From CAUZJO01 sp963580245 (GTDB lineage Bacteria > Sumerlaeota > Sumerlaeia > MVZB01): a DNA stretch of 21,257 bases. Positions within the stretch are counted from its first letter, which is position 1, and every line of letters begins with the position of its first letter. Shown one piece after another: positions 1-8,344 of this stretch. The notes beneath the pieces are model-generated. The model saw only the letters and a list, made by a program, of their open reading frames with translations. It did not search any database and was not told the DNA's origin. The stretch is taken from the NCBI GenBank assembly GCA_963580245.1, contig CAUZJO010000080.1, positions 1 to 21,257 of the forward strand. The letters are read 5' to 3'. The translations under genes were made by a program, and so were the position numbers.

Positions 1-1338
1 GTTGTTAGGCTCGACGCCGACGGCAGTCCCGCCGGGGGGCCGATTACGTTTGGGCTGACCAGCGGCCAGGCCTTCCGCCTGCAGCAGATCGATCTGGCCG
101 ACGGGTCCGGGACCGTCGAGGAGACCTTTTCCCTCGACGGCATCATTGACGCCACCGGGTCGCTGGTCGATTTCGAAACCTTCGTGACCTCGGCGGCGTT
201 TGCGACCGCGGAGCTCGCGTCGCTCACGATCACGGCGGTCGGGGGATCGCCGATCGGCGACGGGGCCTATTCGTTGGACAACATTGCGTGAAGCGAACCG
301 GGTTCGGTCAGCGCGCTGACGCCGGGCACGACTTATGATTTCACGGTCGGCGCTTACGACGCGGCGGCCAATGAATCGGCCCCATCGGCACCCTTGCAGG
401 TGACCACGCTGGGTCAGGGGCCGGGGCCGGCCGCGCCGACGGGGCTTGCGATTGTCGCGAGCGACGGCCAGTTGAGTCTGGATTGGGCCGACAACGCCGA
501 GCCGGAGGTGACGGGCTACAATGTTTATCGTTCGGCGACCAGCGGCGGGCCGTATACGCAGATCGCGACGGTGATCGCCTCGGATTATGTCGATGCGCCG
601 CTCGCCAATGGGACGACGCAGCACTACGTGGTGACAGCGCTGGACACGGCGCCGAGCGAGTCGAGATTTTCGAGCGAAGCCGCGGGCACGCCGGCCGACG
701 TGACGACGCCGTCCGCGCCGACGGGCCTGGGGACGCTGGCCGGCGACGCGCAGGCGAGCCTGGATTGGACCGACAATCCCAAACCCAATGTAACCGGATA
801 TCACGTCTTGCGTTCGACCGTCAGCAGCGGGCCGTATACCCAAATCGCGACGGTCGCCGGCTCGGACTACGTGGACTCGCCGCTGGTCAATGGTACGACT
901 TATTTCTATGTGGTAACGGCCATCGACGGCGCGGCGATGCGAATTTACAAGGACGGCTTCGAAGCGGCCAGTCGGCCCAAGACCGGCAACTTGACGACCA
1001 ATCCAGCGGTGGGCGCCTGGATCGGCGCGGACCCGACCAACAATAAGTGGTTCGACGGCGTGATCGACTCGACGGGGCCGGCGGTCAACTTTGAGACCTT
1101 CGCCCTCTCCCCACCCTTCTCCACGTCGGATTTGGAGTCGGTCACGCTGACTTCGACCGGCGGATCGCCGGCGGGCGACGGGGCGTTCTCGGTGGACAAC
1201 TTCCTGTGGACCGGCCCCGGCGGTTCCACCAACCCCCTGACCCCCGGCACAACCTACGATTTCACCGTATCCGCCTTCGACGCCGCCGCCAACGAGTCAG
1301 CCCCCTCAGCCCCACTTCAGGTGATCACGCCCAATTAA
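1..1338 (+). pseudogene. FnIII-repeat modular surface protein, 3' part, interrupted by in-frame TGA
   Basis: Frame 1 is open from the window edge except for one TGA at 289-291, then runs to TAA at 1336-1338. Before the TGA there is a beta-rich domain of the kind seen in secreted choice-of-anchor proteins (key residues: DGxID, FETF, GGSPxGDGAxSxDN). A second copy of that domain lies at about 937-1210. Each copy is followed by the end of an FnIII fold (LTPGTTYDFTV, then DAAANESAPSAPLQV). Between them are two FnIII domains (about 427-693 and 709-933) with the shared DWxDN, TGYxVxRS and GPYTQIATV motifs. Aligning the two beta domains places the TGA opposite a TGG (Trp) at about 1207, so it looks like a nonsense mutation. 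If translation restarts, the nearest candidate start is the TTG at 394. The gene begins outside the window. Its inferred role is secreted or surface adhesion or binding. No sorting signal is visible at the C-terminus. Confidence 0.65.
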
Positions 1339-1487
1339 GGGGGGCCGTCCACGCCGTGACCGCTGTAACGAGCCGCGACGATCCGCCATGAGAAAACCGC
1401 CGGTCGGTCCAGGATCGTCCCCGCCGGCCAGTGTCGGTTGGCTTTTGCTCTGGAATAGATTTTATCCGAATGTCGCGGTTATCCCGA

Positions 1488-1898
1488 TCAATCGCCTAAA
1501 ACGTGGATAACCAGCCGGCGCTGGTGCGAGCGGAGGCGGTGTTCCCACAGATAGATGCCCTGCCAGACGCCCAGGGCCAGTCGGCCCTCATCAATGGGGA
1601 TCGAGAGCGTCGTGGCGGTCAGGGCTGCTTTGATGTGGCTGGGCATGTCGTCGGCGCCCTCGAGGGTATGGGTGAACTCGGGATCATCGGGCGGCGCCAG
1701 GCGGTTGAGCCAGCCCTCAAGGTCGTGGCGCGCGCTCGGGTCGGCGTTCTCCTGGATGGTCAGGCTGGCCGAGGTGTGGCGCACCATGACGGTGCATAAG
1801 CCTTGGACCACGCCGGACTCGCGGACCGCCTCACCGATCGAGGAGGTGATTTCGTGCAGCCCCTGACCTCGGGTCTGAATGGAGATGTGATGAATCAC
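1488..1898 (-). CDS. yjbQ: YjbQ/UPF0047 family protein
   Basis: The 136-residue protein matches the full length of the UPF0047/YjbQ family. Visible signatures are HTSASLTIQENADP (41-54), HTLEGADDMPSHIKAALT (77-94) and the C-terminal GVWQGIYLWEHR (110-121), which is the family's G-x-WQGIYLWEHR block. The conserved His and Asp/Glu residues in these blocks form the metal or anion site known in the family. Members have been linked to a weak thiamine-phosphate synthase side activity, but the physiological role is unsettled. The ATG start is supported by a GAGGA six bases upstream. It stands alone on the minus strand, with about 180 bp separating it from the ankyrin gene upstream. Family assignment is firm, function is not. 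Confidence 0.93.
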   Translation of the reverse strand: MIHHISIQTRGQGLHEITSSIGEAVRESGVVQGLCTVMVRHTSASLTIQENADPSARHDLEGWLNRLAPPDDPEFTHTLEGADDMPSHIKAALTATTLSIPIDEGRLALGVWQGIYLWEHRLRSHQRRLVIHVLGD

Positions 1899-2080
1899 GG
1901 GTCCTCGTTATCGTATGAGGTCTTCGCAAAAGAGATGTTTCACGTGACCGGTAGAATCTTCCGGCGTGGACCACGTCGCCCCGTTGTCGAACATGTGAAG
2001 CTTATGCCTTTCGCGGAATGCCGGCAGGGTTCCCTTGTTGGTCACGACTTCGCACTGACCCGTGCCATTCCCTCCAGCCC

Positions 2081-2905
2081 TCACTCGGCTTCCATTTCGC
2101 TTCCCCACCGCCCCGTCCGCTCGCCGAGCGGCTCTAGGTAGTCGATGACGTGCTTACGGTCGCGGCGGCGGGCGACATCGAGCGGCGTGGAGCCCGCAGT
2201 GGTGGTTAGGTTGATGTCGGCGCCGTACTGGACCAAGAGCTGGACGGCTGGGAGGTGACCCATCGAAGCGGCCAGGTGCAGGGGCGCGACGTCTTGGGCG
2301 TTTTTGTGGTTGGGGTCGGCGCCGGAGATGAGGAGCAGCTCCATGATCTCGATCCGGTTCTCGGTGGCGGCGCTTAGCAAAGGGGTGTGGCCCAGGCGTT
2401 GCTCGGCCAGGTTGGGGGCCGCCCCCTCGTCGAGAAGCCACGCGACCATCGGGGCGTTGTTGACGTTTACCATGTCATGGAGCGGGGTGGATCCGCTGTA
2501 TCGTGAGCGCGTGTTGACTCGAGCGCCGCGTTCGAGCAGCCGCGCCGCCGTCGGCCGGTTTTCTTGCAGGACGAGGTTGTGGAACGCCGTCTGGCCGAAC
2601 TGATCGTCGCGAGCGTCAATATCCCAGCCTTCGAAGGCGATCCGATCCAGCCAGGCCTCGTTGCCCGTCAGCGCGGCCGTCATGACGGCGAAATGGGTGT
2701 TGGTCGTCGACTCGTCGCCGGCCCGCGCGCCGCTCGGCGCGGCGATGGGCGCGGGGTCCTCGTGGGTCCTGGAGGCCTCGAACATCTTGTCAAACAGGGC
2801 CTCGTTCACGTCCCCCCCACCGGCGCAGCCGACCGCGCAGGCGACAAGGGCGGGGAGAAAAACCGAGAGCGAGAGTATTCGGCCCAAATCCTGCTTCCAA
2901 TTCAA
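2081..2905 (-). CDS. ankyrin-repeat lipoprotein
   Basis: A 274-residue protein with a hydrophobic leader (about 9-23) ending in LVAC, a good lipobox with Cys23 as the lipidation site. A second Cys follows at 27 in AVGC. After a low-complexity linker come about five to six ankyrin repeats (roughly residues 70-262). The clearest are GQTAFHNLVLQENRP, GSTPLHDMV, GHTPLLSAATENR, APLHLAASMGHLPAV and GSTPLDVARRR, each followed by LLxxGAxxN-type helices. The role is inferred to be protein-protein interaction at the periplasmic face of a membrane, with no enzymatic motif. An in-frame stop (2906-2908) sits just before the first possible start, a TTG, and there is no strong ribosome site, so the exact start is uncertain. 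The next gene, ftsH, is divergent. Confidence 0.85.
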   Translation of the reverse strand: MNWKQDLGRILSLSVFLPALVACAVGCAGGGDVNEALFDKMFEASRTHEDPAPIAAPSGARAGDESTTNTHFAVMTAALTGNEAWLDRIAFEGWDIDARDDQFGQTAFHNLVLQENRPTAARLLERGARVNTRSRYSGSTPLHDMVNVNNAPMVAWLLDEGAAPNLAEQRLGHTPLLSAATENRIEIMELLLISGADPNHKNAQDVAPLHLAASMGHLPAVQLLVQYGADINLTTTAGSTPLDVARRRDRKHVIDYLEPLGERTGRWGSEMEAE

Positions 2906-3387
2906 TTAAGATAAGATGCGGGGAGCCCGGTGGGCGCCCGACCGCGACGGGGCGAGACCATCGCCAGTTTATCAACCGCTCCACCCTCCCGCAACCGTAC
3001 CGGCGGAGATCCCGACGCGGTTGATCACCTTCCAATCCCCCTTCTCCCTGGCCGGCGGCCGATGTGGGGCGCGAAGATATGGTTGAAATCGTCTAAGATT
3101 GGCGGGGGATACCTTATTCGCATTAGGTTGCCGATAAGCCCTTGGGAGATGAACCGAAGCGCCTGGGATGCGGAATGAAGAGGTTCTTCGACGAGGGGAA
3201 ATCGGACAAAACCGGTTCGGGTGGGCCAGCCTACCCCATTTTTCGCCCGATTCTCGTATTTCGGGGGAGTGCCGATTAAAGATTGTTCCCGTTCTCGGTT
3301 TTTTGTTATGGTGAAAATGGTTGCACAGTGGCAAATGCCCTCTCCTGAGGAATCCTTTCCCACTTCGAAATCAGTCAAGAGTCGCCG
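2906..3387. other. intergenic region between ankyrin lipoprotein and ftsH
   Basis: About 480 bp between two divergent genes. I see no RNA gene or convincing ORF. Its right third is AT-richer and carries a candidate promoter for ftsH. Leftward promoter elements for the ankyrin gene could not be assigned. Confidence 0.6.
3283..3312 (+). promoter_or_regulatory. candidate sigma70-type promoter of ftsH
   Basis: TTGTTC (3283-3288) and TATGGT (3307-3312) are separated by 18 bp in an AT-richer stretch about 75 bp before the ftsH start. The match is moderate and no heat-shock-type promoter was recognised. Confidence 0.35.
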
Positions 3388-5361
3388 ATGATGAAGAAAG
3401 GTCTTAGTTCGGTCACCCTCTGGATCGTCATCTTTCTGGTCTTCATCCTGCTTTTCATGAAGTACAACCAGCAGGATCGGCCCCAACCGTTGGGAATCAT
3501 GGCCTGGGAGCAAATCGCCCAAAAGGGTTATAATCAGAGCAAGCCCGAGGAGCCCAACAGTCTGATCATTGAAGCGGTGGATGAAGACGGTCTGATCAAA
3601 AGCCAGATCCTGAATGAGGAGGCCAATGAAGTACAGTCCTACGTGACGGAATACCTCAGCGGCAGTCAGGGTGAGTTGGTCCTCAAATGGGCCAAGCAAT
3701 ATAACGTCAAGTATCGCGCCAACCCCGGCAACCCGCTGATCGGGCAATTGCTCTTCTCGATCGCGCTGCCGATCCTGGTGATCCTGATCCTGTGGATGTT
3801 GCTGATGCGGCAGATCCAAGGGGGCGGCAACAAGGCGATGAGCTTCGGCAAGAGCAAGGCCAGGCTCGTGAAGGAGGGCGAGATCAAGATCTCGTTCAAG
3901 GACGTGGCGGGCGTCGAGGAGGCACGCGAGGAGCTCGAGGAAGTCGTCGATTACCTCAAGGATCCCAAGAAATTCAGCCGCCTGGGCGCGCGCATCCCCA
4001 AGGGCGTGCTGCTGATCGGCCCGCCGGGGACGGGCAAAACCCTGCTGGCGCGGGCGATCGCCGGGGAGGCGGGCGTGCCGTTCTTCTCGATCTCGGGCTC
4101 CGATTTCGTCGAGATGTTCGTCGGCGTGGGGGCCAGCCGCGTCCGCGACCTGTTCGAGCAGGCCAAGAAGGCCAAGCCTTGTATCATTTTCATCGATGAG
4201 ATCGACGCCGTCGGCCGCTCGCGGTTCGCCGGGATCGGCGGCGGCCACGACGAGCGCGAGCAGACGCTCAACCAGTTGCTCGTCGAGATGGACGGGTTCG
4301 CCGAGAACGAGGGCGTGATCTTGGTGGCGGCGACCAACCGGCCCGACGTGCTCGACCAGGCGTTGCTGCGGCCCGGGCGCTTCGACCGGCAGGTTGTCGT
4401 CGATCTGCCCGATATCAAAGGGCGCGAGATGATCCTCGGCGTGCACGCCAAGAAGGTCAAGATGAAGACGGGCGTCTCGCTGAGTCGGATCGCCAAGGGG
4501 ACGCCCGGTTTTTCGGGCGCCGACCTGGCCAACTTGATCAATGAGGCTGCGTTGCTCGGGGCCCGCCGCAACAAGGAAGCCATCGACTACGAGGAGTTCG
4601 AGGAAGCCAAGGACCGGGTCATGATGGGGCCCGAGCGCAAGAGCATGGTGATCAGCGAGAAGGAAAAGCTGGTCACGGCCTACCATGAGGCCGGGCACGC
4701 TCTGGTCGCGCATTTCACGCCCAGCACCGATCCGGTTCATAAGATCACGATCGTCCCGCGCGGGCGCGCGCTGGGGCTGACCTGGATTCTGCCCACCGAG
4801 GACCGCCACACGCTCAGCCGCCAGCACCTGGTCGGCCAACTCTATCATCTGATGGGCGGGCGCTCGGCCGAGATCATCCAGTTCGGCGAATACACCACCG
4901 GTGCCTCCAACGACATTGAGCGCGCGACCAACCTCGCCCACCGGATGGTCTGCCAGTTCGGCATGAGCGAGCGGTTGGGTCCACGCACGTTCGGCGAGCA
5001 GTCCAATATGGTATTCCTCGGCAAAGAGATGGGCCGCAACCGCAATTACAGCGAGGAGACGGCCACGCTCATCGACGAGGAAGTCAAAAAGCTGATCGAC
5101 GATGCCAACGAGTTTGCCCTCAATATGTTGCACGAAAAGCGAGAGGTTCTCGAGCGGGTGGCCGAGGCGTTGATGGAGCGCGAGACGCTTGACGAGAACG
5201 AGTTCAAGCTCCTGATCGAAGACAAAGAGCTGCCGCCGATGGAGAAATACGAGCCACCGCCCGAACCCCCGGCGGCCGAAGAGAAAAATACCGAGGAGAC
5301 AACTAAACCCAAGCCGGCACCTCCGACCCTCAGCGGCCCGGAGACCCAGCCGTCGGTCTAG
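3388..5361 (+). CDS. ftsH: ATP-dependent zinc metalloprotease FtsH
   Basis: A 657-residue membrane-anchored AAA+ protease that degrades misfolded membrane proteins and short-lived regulators as a hexamer. Visible parts are TM1 (about 8-24), a short periplasmic domain (25-115) and TM2 (118-140), then the AAA domain with Walker A GPPGTGKT (211-218), pore motif MFVGVGAS (243-250), Walker B IIFIDEID (266-273) and the second region of homology ATNRPD...RPGRFDR (315-334). The M41 protease domain has HEAGH (433-437, zinc ligands His433/His437, catalytic Glu434). The third zinc ligand is Asp509 in TGASNDI. The C-terminus is an acidic, Pro-rich tail of about 40 residues. Length is typical and all catalytic residues are present. 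The start has two consecutive ATGs (3388, 3391) and only a weak ribosome site. Confidence 0.98.
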   Translation: MMKKGLSSVTLWIVIFLVFILLFMKYNQQDRPQPLGIMAWEQIAQKGYNQSKPEEPNSLIIEAVDEDGLIKSQILNEEANEVQSYVTEYLSGSQGELVLKWAKQYNVKYRANPGNPLIGQLLFSIALPILVILILWMLLMRQIQGGGNKAMSFGKSKARLVKEGEIKISFKDVAGVEEAREELEEVVDYLKDPKKFSRLGARIPKGVLLIGPPGTGKTLLARAIAGEAGVPFFSISGSDFVEMFVGVGASRVRDLFEQAKKAKPCIIFIDEIDAVGRSRFAGIGGGHDEREQTLNQLLVEMDGFAENEGVILVAATNRPDVLDQALLRPGRFDRQVVVDLPDIKGREMILGVHAKKVKMKTGVSLSRIAKGTPGFSGADLANLINEAALLGARRNKEAIDYEEFEEAKDRVMMGPERKSMVISEKEKLVTAYHEAGHALVAHFTPSTDPVHKITIVPRGRALGLTWILPTEDRHTLSRQHLVGQLYHLMGGRSAEIIQFGEYTTGASNDIERATNLAHRMVCQFGMSERLGPRTFGEQSNMVFLGKEMGRNRNYSEETATLIDEEVKKLIDDANEFALNMLHEKREVLERVAEALMERETLDENEFKLLIEDKELPPMEKYEPPPEPPAAEEKNTEETTKPKPAPPTLSGPETQPSV

Positions 5362-5441
5362 GACCAACCTGGCTTCCTCAATTCGACCCTCGGGATGATG
5401 CCGTTGCAGTTGGTATCGCGTAGTGTTATGAGTCGGTTTCC

Positions 5442-5459
5442 CCACGATTGTGATCGTGG
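5442..5459. repeat. perfect inverted repeat downstream of ftsH
   Basis: CCACGAT, a TGTG loop, then ATCGTGG: a 7-bp perfect stem 80 bp after the ftsH stop and 36 bp before the next ORF. No T-tract follows, so it is either a weak terminator or a palindromic operator for the downstream LysM/M23 gene. Confidence 0.4.
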
Positions 5460-5494
5460 TTCACGTTATTGACCGTTGCTGACCCCTCTGGCCG

Positions 5495-6583
5495 TTGGGC
5501 CGACCGTCTCAGATGCATCGATTTGAACACCCCACCGCTCACAATCGCGTCGCAAGTCATGTTGGACAGGCTCGCGGGTTGATTTCGCCTTCCCTGAATC
5601 GCTCTGGGGTCTGGTGCCATACCCTTGCGCTTCCGCTTTTGCTCGTCGCGTTGGGATTGGATGGGTGCGGCCGCGTGGGCGACCGCGCACAGGTCACAAA
5701 CGCGCCTGCCCAGCCCAGGCGGGTGGTGCTGGACTACCGTAATGGGTGGCAGCATCCGTCCGACGGCAAGCAATCGGTCGCCGAAATCGCCCACACCTAT
5801 GAGCGCGAACCCGAGCTGCTGGCCCAGCTCAATTCGCTGAGCGTGAATGAGATCCCCACCGCGGGCCTGCGGCTCTACATCCCACCCACCGACGACCCCA
5901 AGTGCCTGCGCGAGGTTCTTGTTCGGATTCAGGGCAAGCCGCATCTCGTCCCCGACCAGCCCTGGCGCCACAAACCGGCTCGGCCACTCAAGAGTCGCGT
6001 CGCCGCCACCCCGAAAACCGGCGACCCAGGGACCAAGGTAAAGCCCAAGGCGCGTGAAAAACCGATCTTCCGACTGCCGGGGACCCAATACAAAACCGCA
6101 AGCGTGACCGCCGCCAAGCTGAAGAAGCCCGATCTGCTCAAGTTCAAAATCCCCGAGACCTCGGCCCGGGGCGCCCGGAACAAGGGCCGGTCGCGGAGCT
6201 TGCAAGGGAAGGGACCGCGCTTCCTGTGGCCGATCCGCGGCGACGTGCGGACAAAATTCCGCGAAGGCTGGAATAAGGCGTGCCATGGAATCGAGATCGC
6301 GCCCAAAGCCGGCGAGCGCGAGGTGCGCGCCGCGCGTTCGGGTAAGGTCCTGCTTGCCCAGGACTTCATCAGTTACGGAAACCTGATCGTGATCGACCAC
6401 GGCGACGGTTTCGCCACCGCGTACGGTTACAACCGCGACGTCTGGGTCAAGGAGGGCGACGTCGTCAAGCGCGGCCAGCAAATCGCGCGGGCGGGCAGCC
6501 CCGATAAGAACGGCAAGCCGCTGGTCTTCTTCCAAATCCGCCGCAACGCCAAACCTGTTGATCCGATGGATTACCTCTACTAA
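5495..6583 (+). CDS. NlpD/EnvC-like lipoprotein: LysM plus degenerate LytM (M23) domain
   Basis: Up to 362 residues. A hydrophobic leader (about 43-57) ends in LDGC, suggesting lipidation at Cys58. A LysM-like peptidoglycan-binding segment lies at about 84-131, followed by a long basic linker (132-240) and an M23/LytM fold at about 243-355. The M23 zinc-site positions are replaced: the motif preceding GID reads CHGIEI (His to Cys263, Asp to Glu267), YAH becomes YGY (312), and LHFEIR becomes VFFQIR (His to Phe345). The protein is therefore probably not a peptidase but, like NlpD and EnvC, an activator of cell-wall amidases in division. The start is uncertain. The ATG at 5495 gives an unusually long n-region, and a TTG near 5579 would give a more normal signal peptide. 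The next gene begins 16 bp after the stop with a good ribosome site, so the two are likely cotranscribed. Confidence 0.82.
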   Translation: MGRPSQMHRFEHPTAHNRVASHVGQARGLISPSLNRSGVWCHTLALPLLLVALGLDGCGRVGDRAQVTNAPAQPRRVVLDYRNGWQHPSDGKQSVAEIAHTYEREPELLAQLNSLSVNEIPTAGLRLYIPPTDDPKCLREVLVRIQGKPHLVPDQPWRHKPARPLKSRVAATPKTGDPGTKVKPKAREKPIFRLPGTQYKTASVTAAKLKKPDLLKFKIPETSARGARNKGRSRSLQGKGPRFLWPIRGDVRTKFREGWNKACHGIEIAPKAGEREVRAARSGKVLLAQDFISYGNLIVIDHGDGFATAYGYNRDVWVKEGDVVKRGQQIARAGSPDKNGKPLVFFQIRRNAKPVDPMDYLY

Positions 6584-6599
6584 CGAAAGGAAACGCCCG

Positions 6600-6908
6600 A
6601 TGCCCCCCCGTCGCAGCCCCCGCCGCCGCAGCAACCGCCCACGCCGGTTCCTGTTGGCACTGACTTGCCTCGTGATCGGCGCCGCCGCCGGCCTGCTCAG
6701 CACCGGCGCCGCCGCCCGCCTGGCCCATTACCTCCCCGAACTCTCAAAGAGCGAATCCAAGACCGAAGCAACCGCGAAAACCAGCCGCCCGGCCCTCGAT
6801 CGCGAGATCGATCGCCTCAACCACCTCGTCCTCGAAAAAGACCGCCAAATCGCTGACCTAACGGTCCGACTCAAACTCCTGAGCGAAGGATCGCGGACCA
6901 GCCGTTAG
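6600..6908 (+). CDS. small single-pass membrane protein with coiled coil
   Basis: A 102-residue protein. The start at 6600 is chosen because AAAGGA lies eight bases before it. An in-frame ATG at 6558 would overlap the preceding gene and has no such site. It has a very basic N-terminus (1-16), one transmembrane helix (about 17-37), a Ser/Lys/Glu linker, and a predicted coiled coil (about 66-95, heptad-like DREIDRLNHLVLEKDRQIADL). The topology (short basic cytoplasmic tail, TM, coiled coil outside) resembles small division proteins of the FtsL/FtsB type, and it directly follows an NlpD-like gene. I cannot name the family, and the division link is inference from context. Confidence 0.7.
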   Translation: MPPRRSPRRRSNRPRRFLLALTCLVIGAAAGLLSTGAAARLAHYLPELSKSESKTEATAKTSRPALDREIDRLNHLVLEKDRQIADLTVRLKLLSEGSRTSR

Positions 6909-6925
6909 CCACGGGGTGGCTTTTC
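6907..6925 (+). terminator. hairpin terminator after the NlpD-like operon
   Basis: AGCCAC, a GGG loop and GTGGCT form a perfect 6-bp stem running into TTTTC. It overlaps the stop codon of the small membrane protein, so it ends the two-gene unit. Confidence 0.6.
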
Positions 6926-6971
6926 GGTCCGCTTTTAACTCCCGGCACTCGAAGGCGCGTGGCTGGCCTAC

Positions 6972-7953
6972 TCATTTGGCGGCAACAGCAGCACCCCACG
7001 CCAAACCGACGGCCGCCGCGACGCCGGCTGCGTAATCGGGATGGACTTTCTCCAAGTGGCTCAGCTGTCGTTTGACGATCTCCTCGGGCACCCCTTCCAT
7101 GGCCGCGGCGTAGTTACTGAACAGGTGCCGGCGCTGGCCTTCATCGAACAACTCGAACAGTGCGCGTGGCTGGCTGTAATCGTCGTTGCCTTCGCGATGG
7201 TTGTAGCGGTCCGCGTCGCCGGAGATTTTGAGCGGCGGCTCGCGGTAGCTGTCGTCCTCGATCGGACCGTCGAACGAATTAGGCTCGTAGAACGCATCGG
7301 GATTCTGGGCGTTGTTGTCAAAGAAGCGCATCTCACCGTCCTTGTGGTAGTGATGCACCGGACACTTTGGCGCGTTCACGGGCAGGGCCTCGTAGTGCGT
7401 GCCGAGACGATACCGGTGCGCATCGGCATATGAGAAGATGCGCGCCTGCAGCATCTTGTCGGGCGAGAACCCGATGCCGGGAACGATGTTGGACGGGGCG
7501 AACGCGGCCTGCTCGATCTCGGCAAAGTAGTTGTCGGGGTTGCGATTCAGCTCCAGAGTTCCGACCTCGATCAACGGGTAGTCGCCGTGGGGCCAGACTT
7601 TCGTGAGGTCAAACGGGTTATACGGTGTCTTCTCGGCCTCTACTTCCGACATGACCTGGACGCAGAACCGCCACTTTGGATAATCGCCGCCCTCGATCGC
7701 GTTATACAGGTCCTCTTGAGTTGACTCCCGTGTTCGGCCGACGACTTCGACGGCCTCTTTGTTTGTCCAGTGCCGGTGGCCCTGCACGGCTTGAAGTGAA
7801 ACTTGACCCAGAACCGCTCGGCGGAGGCGTTGATAAGCGAGTAGGTGTGCGAGCCGTATCCGTTGATGTGTCGCACATCGGTCGGCAGCCCGCGGTCGGA
7901 CATCAGAATCGTGACCTGGTGCAGGCTCTCGGGCGACAGGGACCAAAAGTCCC
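6972..7953 (-). pseudogene. monofunctional catalase remnant, 5'-truncated and frameshifted
   Basis: Two minus-strand frames together read as one haem catalase. The upstream frame (7953 down to about 7790) gives RDFWSLSPESLHQ, TILMSDRGLPTDVRHINGYG and ASAERFWVKFHFK. The downstream frame resumes with VQGHRHWTNKEAVEVVGR and continues to the C-terminus, including YNPFDLTKVWPHGDYPLIEVG, the proximal haem motif ARIFSYADAHRYRLG (Tyr ligand) and PVHHYHKDGEM. Restoring one base between 7789 and 7790 (AAG-CCGTG to AAG-ACCGTG) would give FHFKTVQG and rejoin the frames. Homology stops abruptly at about 7953, so roughly the first 150 residues, including the distal His, are missing. The gene cannot make an active catalase. 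An intact katG lies 1.5 kb away. Confidence 0.88.
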
Positions 7954-8344
7954 TCTTTCCCGCCGATTCAGCCATCCCAACACACACGGCTAAGCTTAAC
8001 AATATCAATGATTCTGCACTGGTCAACCACAATCCCATCAAGGGGCTTTTCCGCCCCCGTTCGGTCCCGATTCCGATCCCATTCCTGGAAACATTCGGGA
8101 AACATTTTCCCCGGTCGGGGCTGACCCTGGCCGGGGGGGGTCTTTTTCGAACCAATCCGACAGTGTTGGAGAACTCGGCTCAGGCTTCGAGCCGGTCCGG
8201 GGGGACGTGCCGCTGGAGATAGCCGCCATGATCCGGGCAGGGATCACCTTGCGCTCATCCTCGGCGGCTTCCGGGTTGATACGGGGGGCGATTTCGGGGT
8301 ATTCTTTGATTGGTCGTTGTCCTATGTGACATGAACACGGTTAA
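7954..8344. other. unassigned stretch between catalase and integrase remnants
   Basis: About 390 bp with no convincing gene. On the minus strand, 8038 to about 8335 is open and GC-rich in third positions (it reads ...KEYPEIAPRINPEAAEDER... and ends at a TGA near 8038), which looks like a decayed coding segment of unknown identity. Between it and the catalase lies an AT-richer piece (about 7955-8037) that, in the catalase frame, reads as a hydrophobic leader. I could not identify a family for either. Confidence 0.4.

Noticed and set aside
289..291. TGA recoded as Trp or selenocysteine
   Set aside because: katG, intI and the GT39 gene end at TGA as true stops, and no selenocysteine-type context or hairpin was evident.
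1908..2108. 66-codon minus-strand frame between yjbQ and the ankyrin gene
   Set aside because: Overlaps the end of the ankyrin gene, has no ribosome site or motif; likely chance.
3025..5445. 806-codon minus-strand frame opposite ftsH
   Set aside because: Antisense shadow of a high-GC gene. The product is Leu/Asp/His-rich without domains, while the plus strand encodes full FtsH.
5426..6703. 425-codon minus-strand frame opposite the NlpD-like gene
   Set aside because: Antisense shadow; the plus strand has lipobox, LysM and LytM features.
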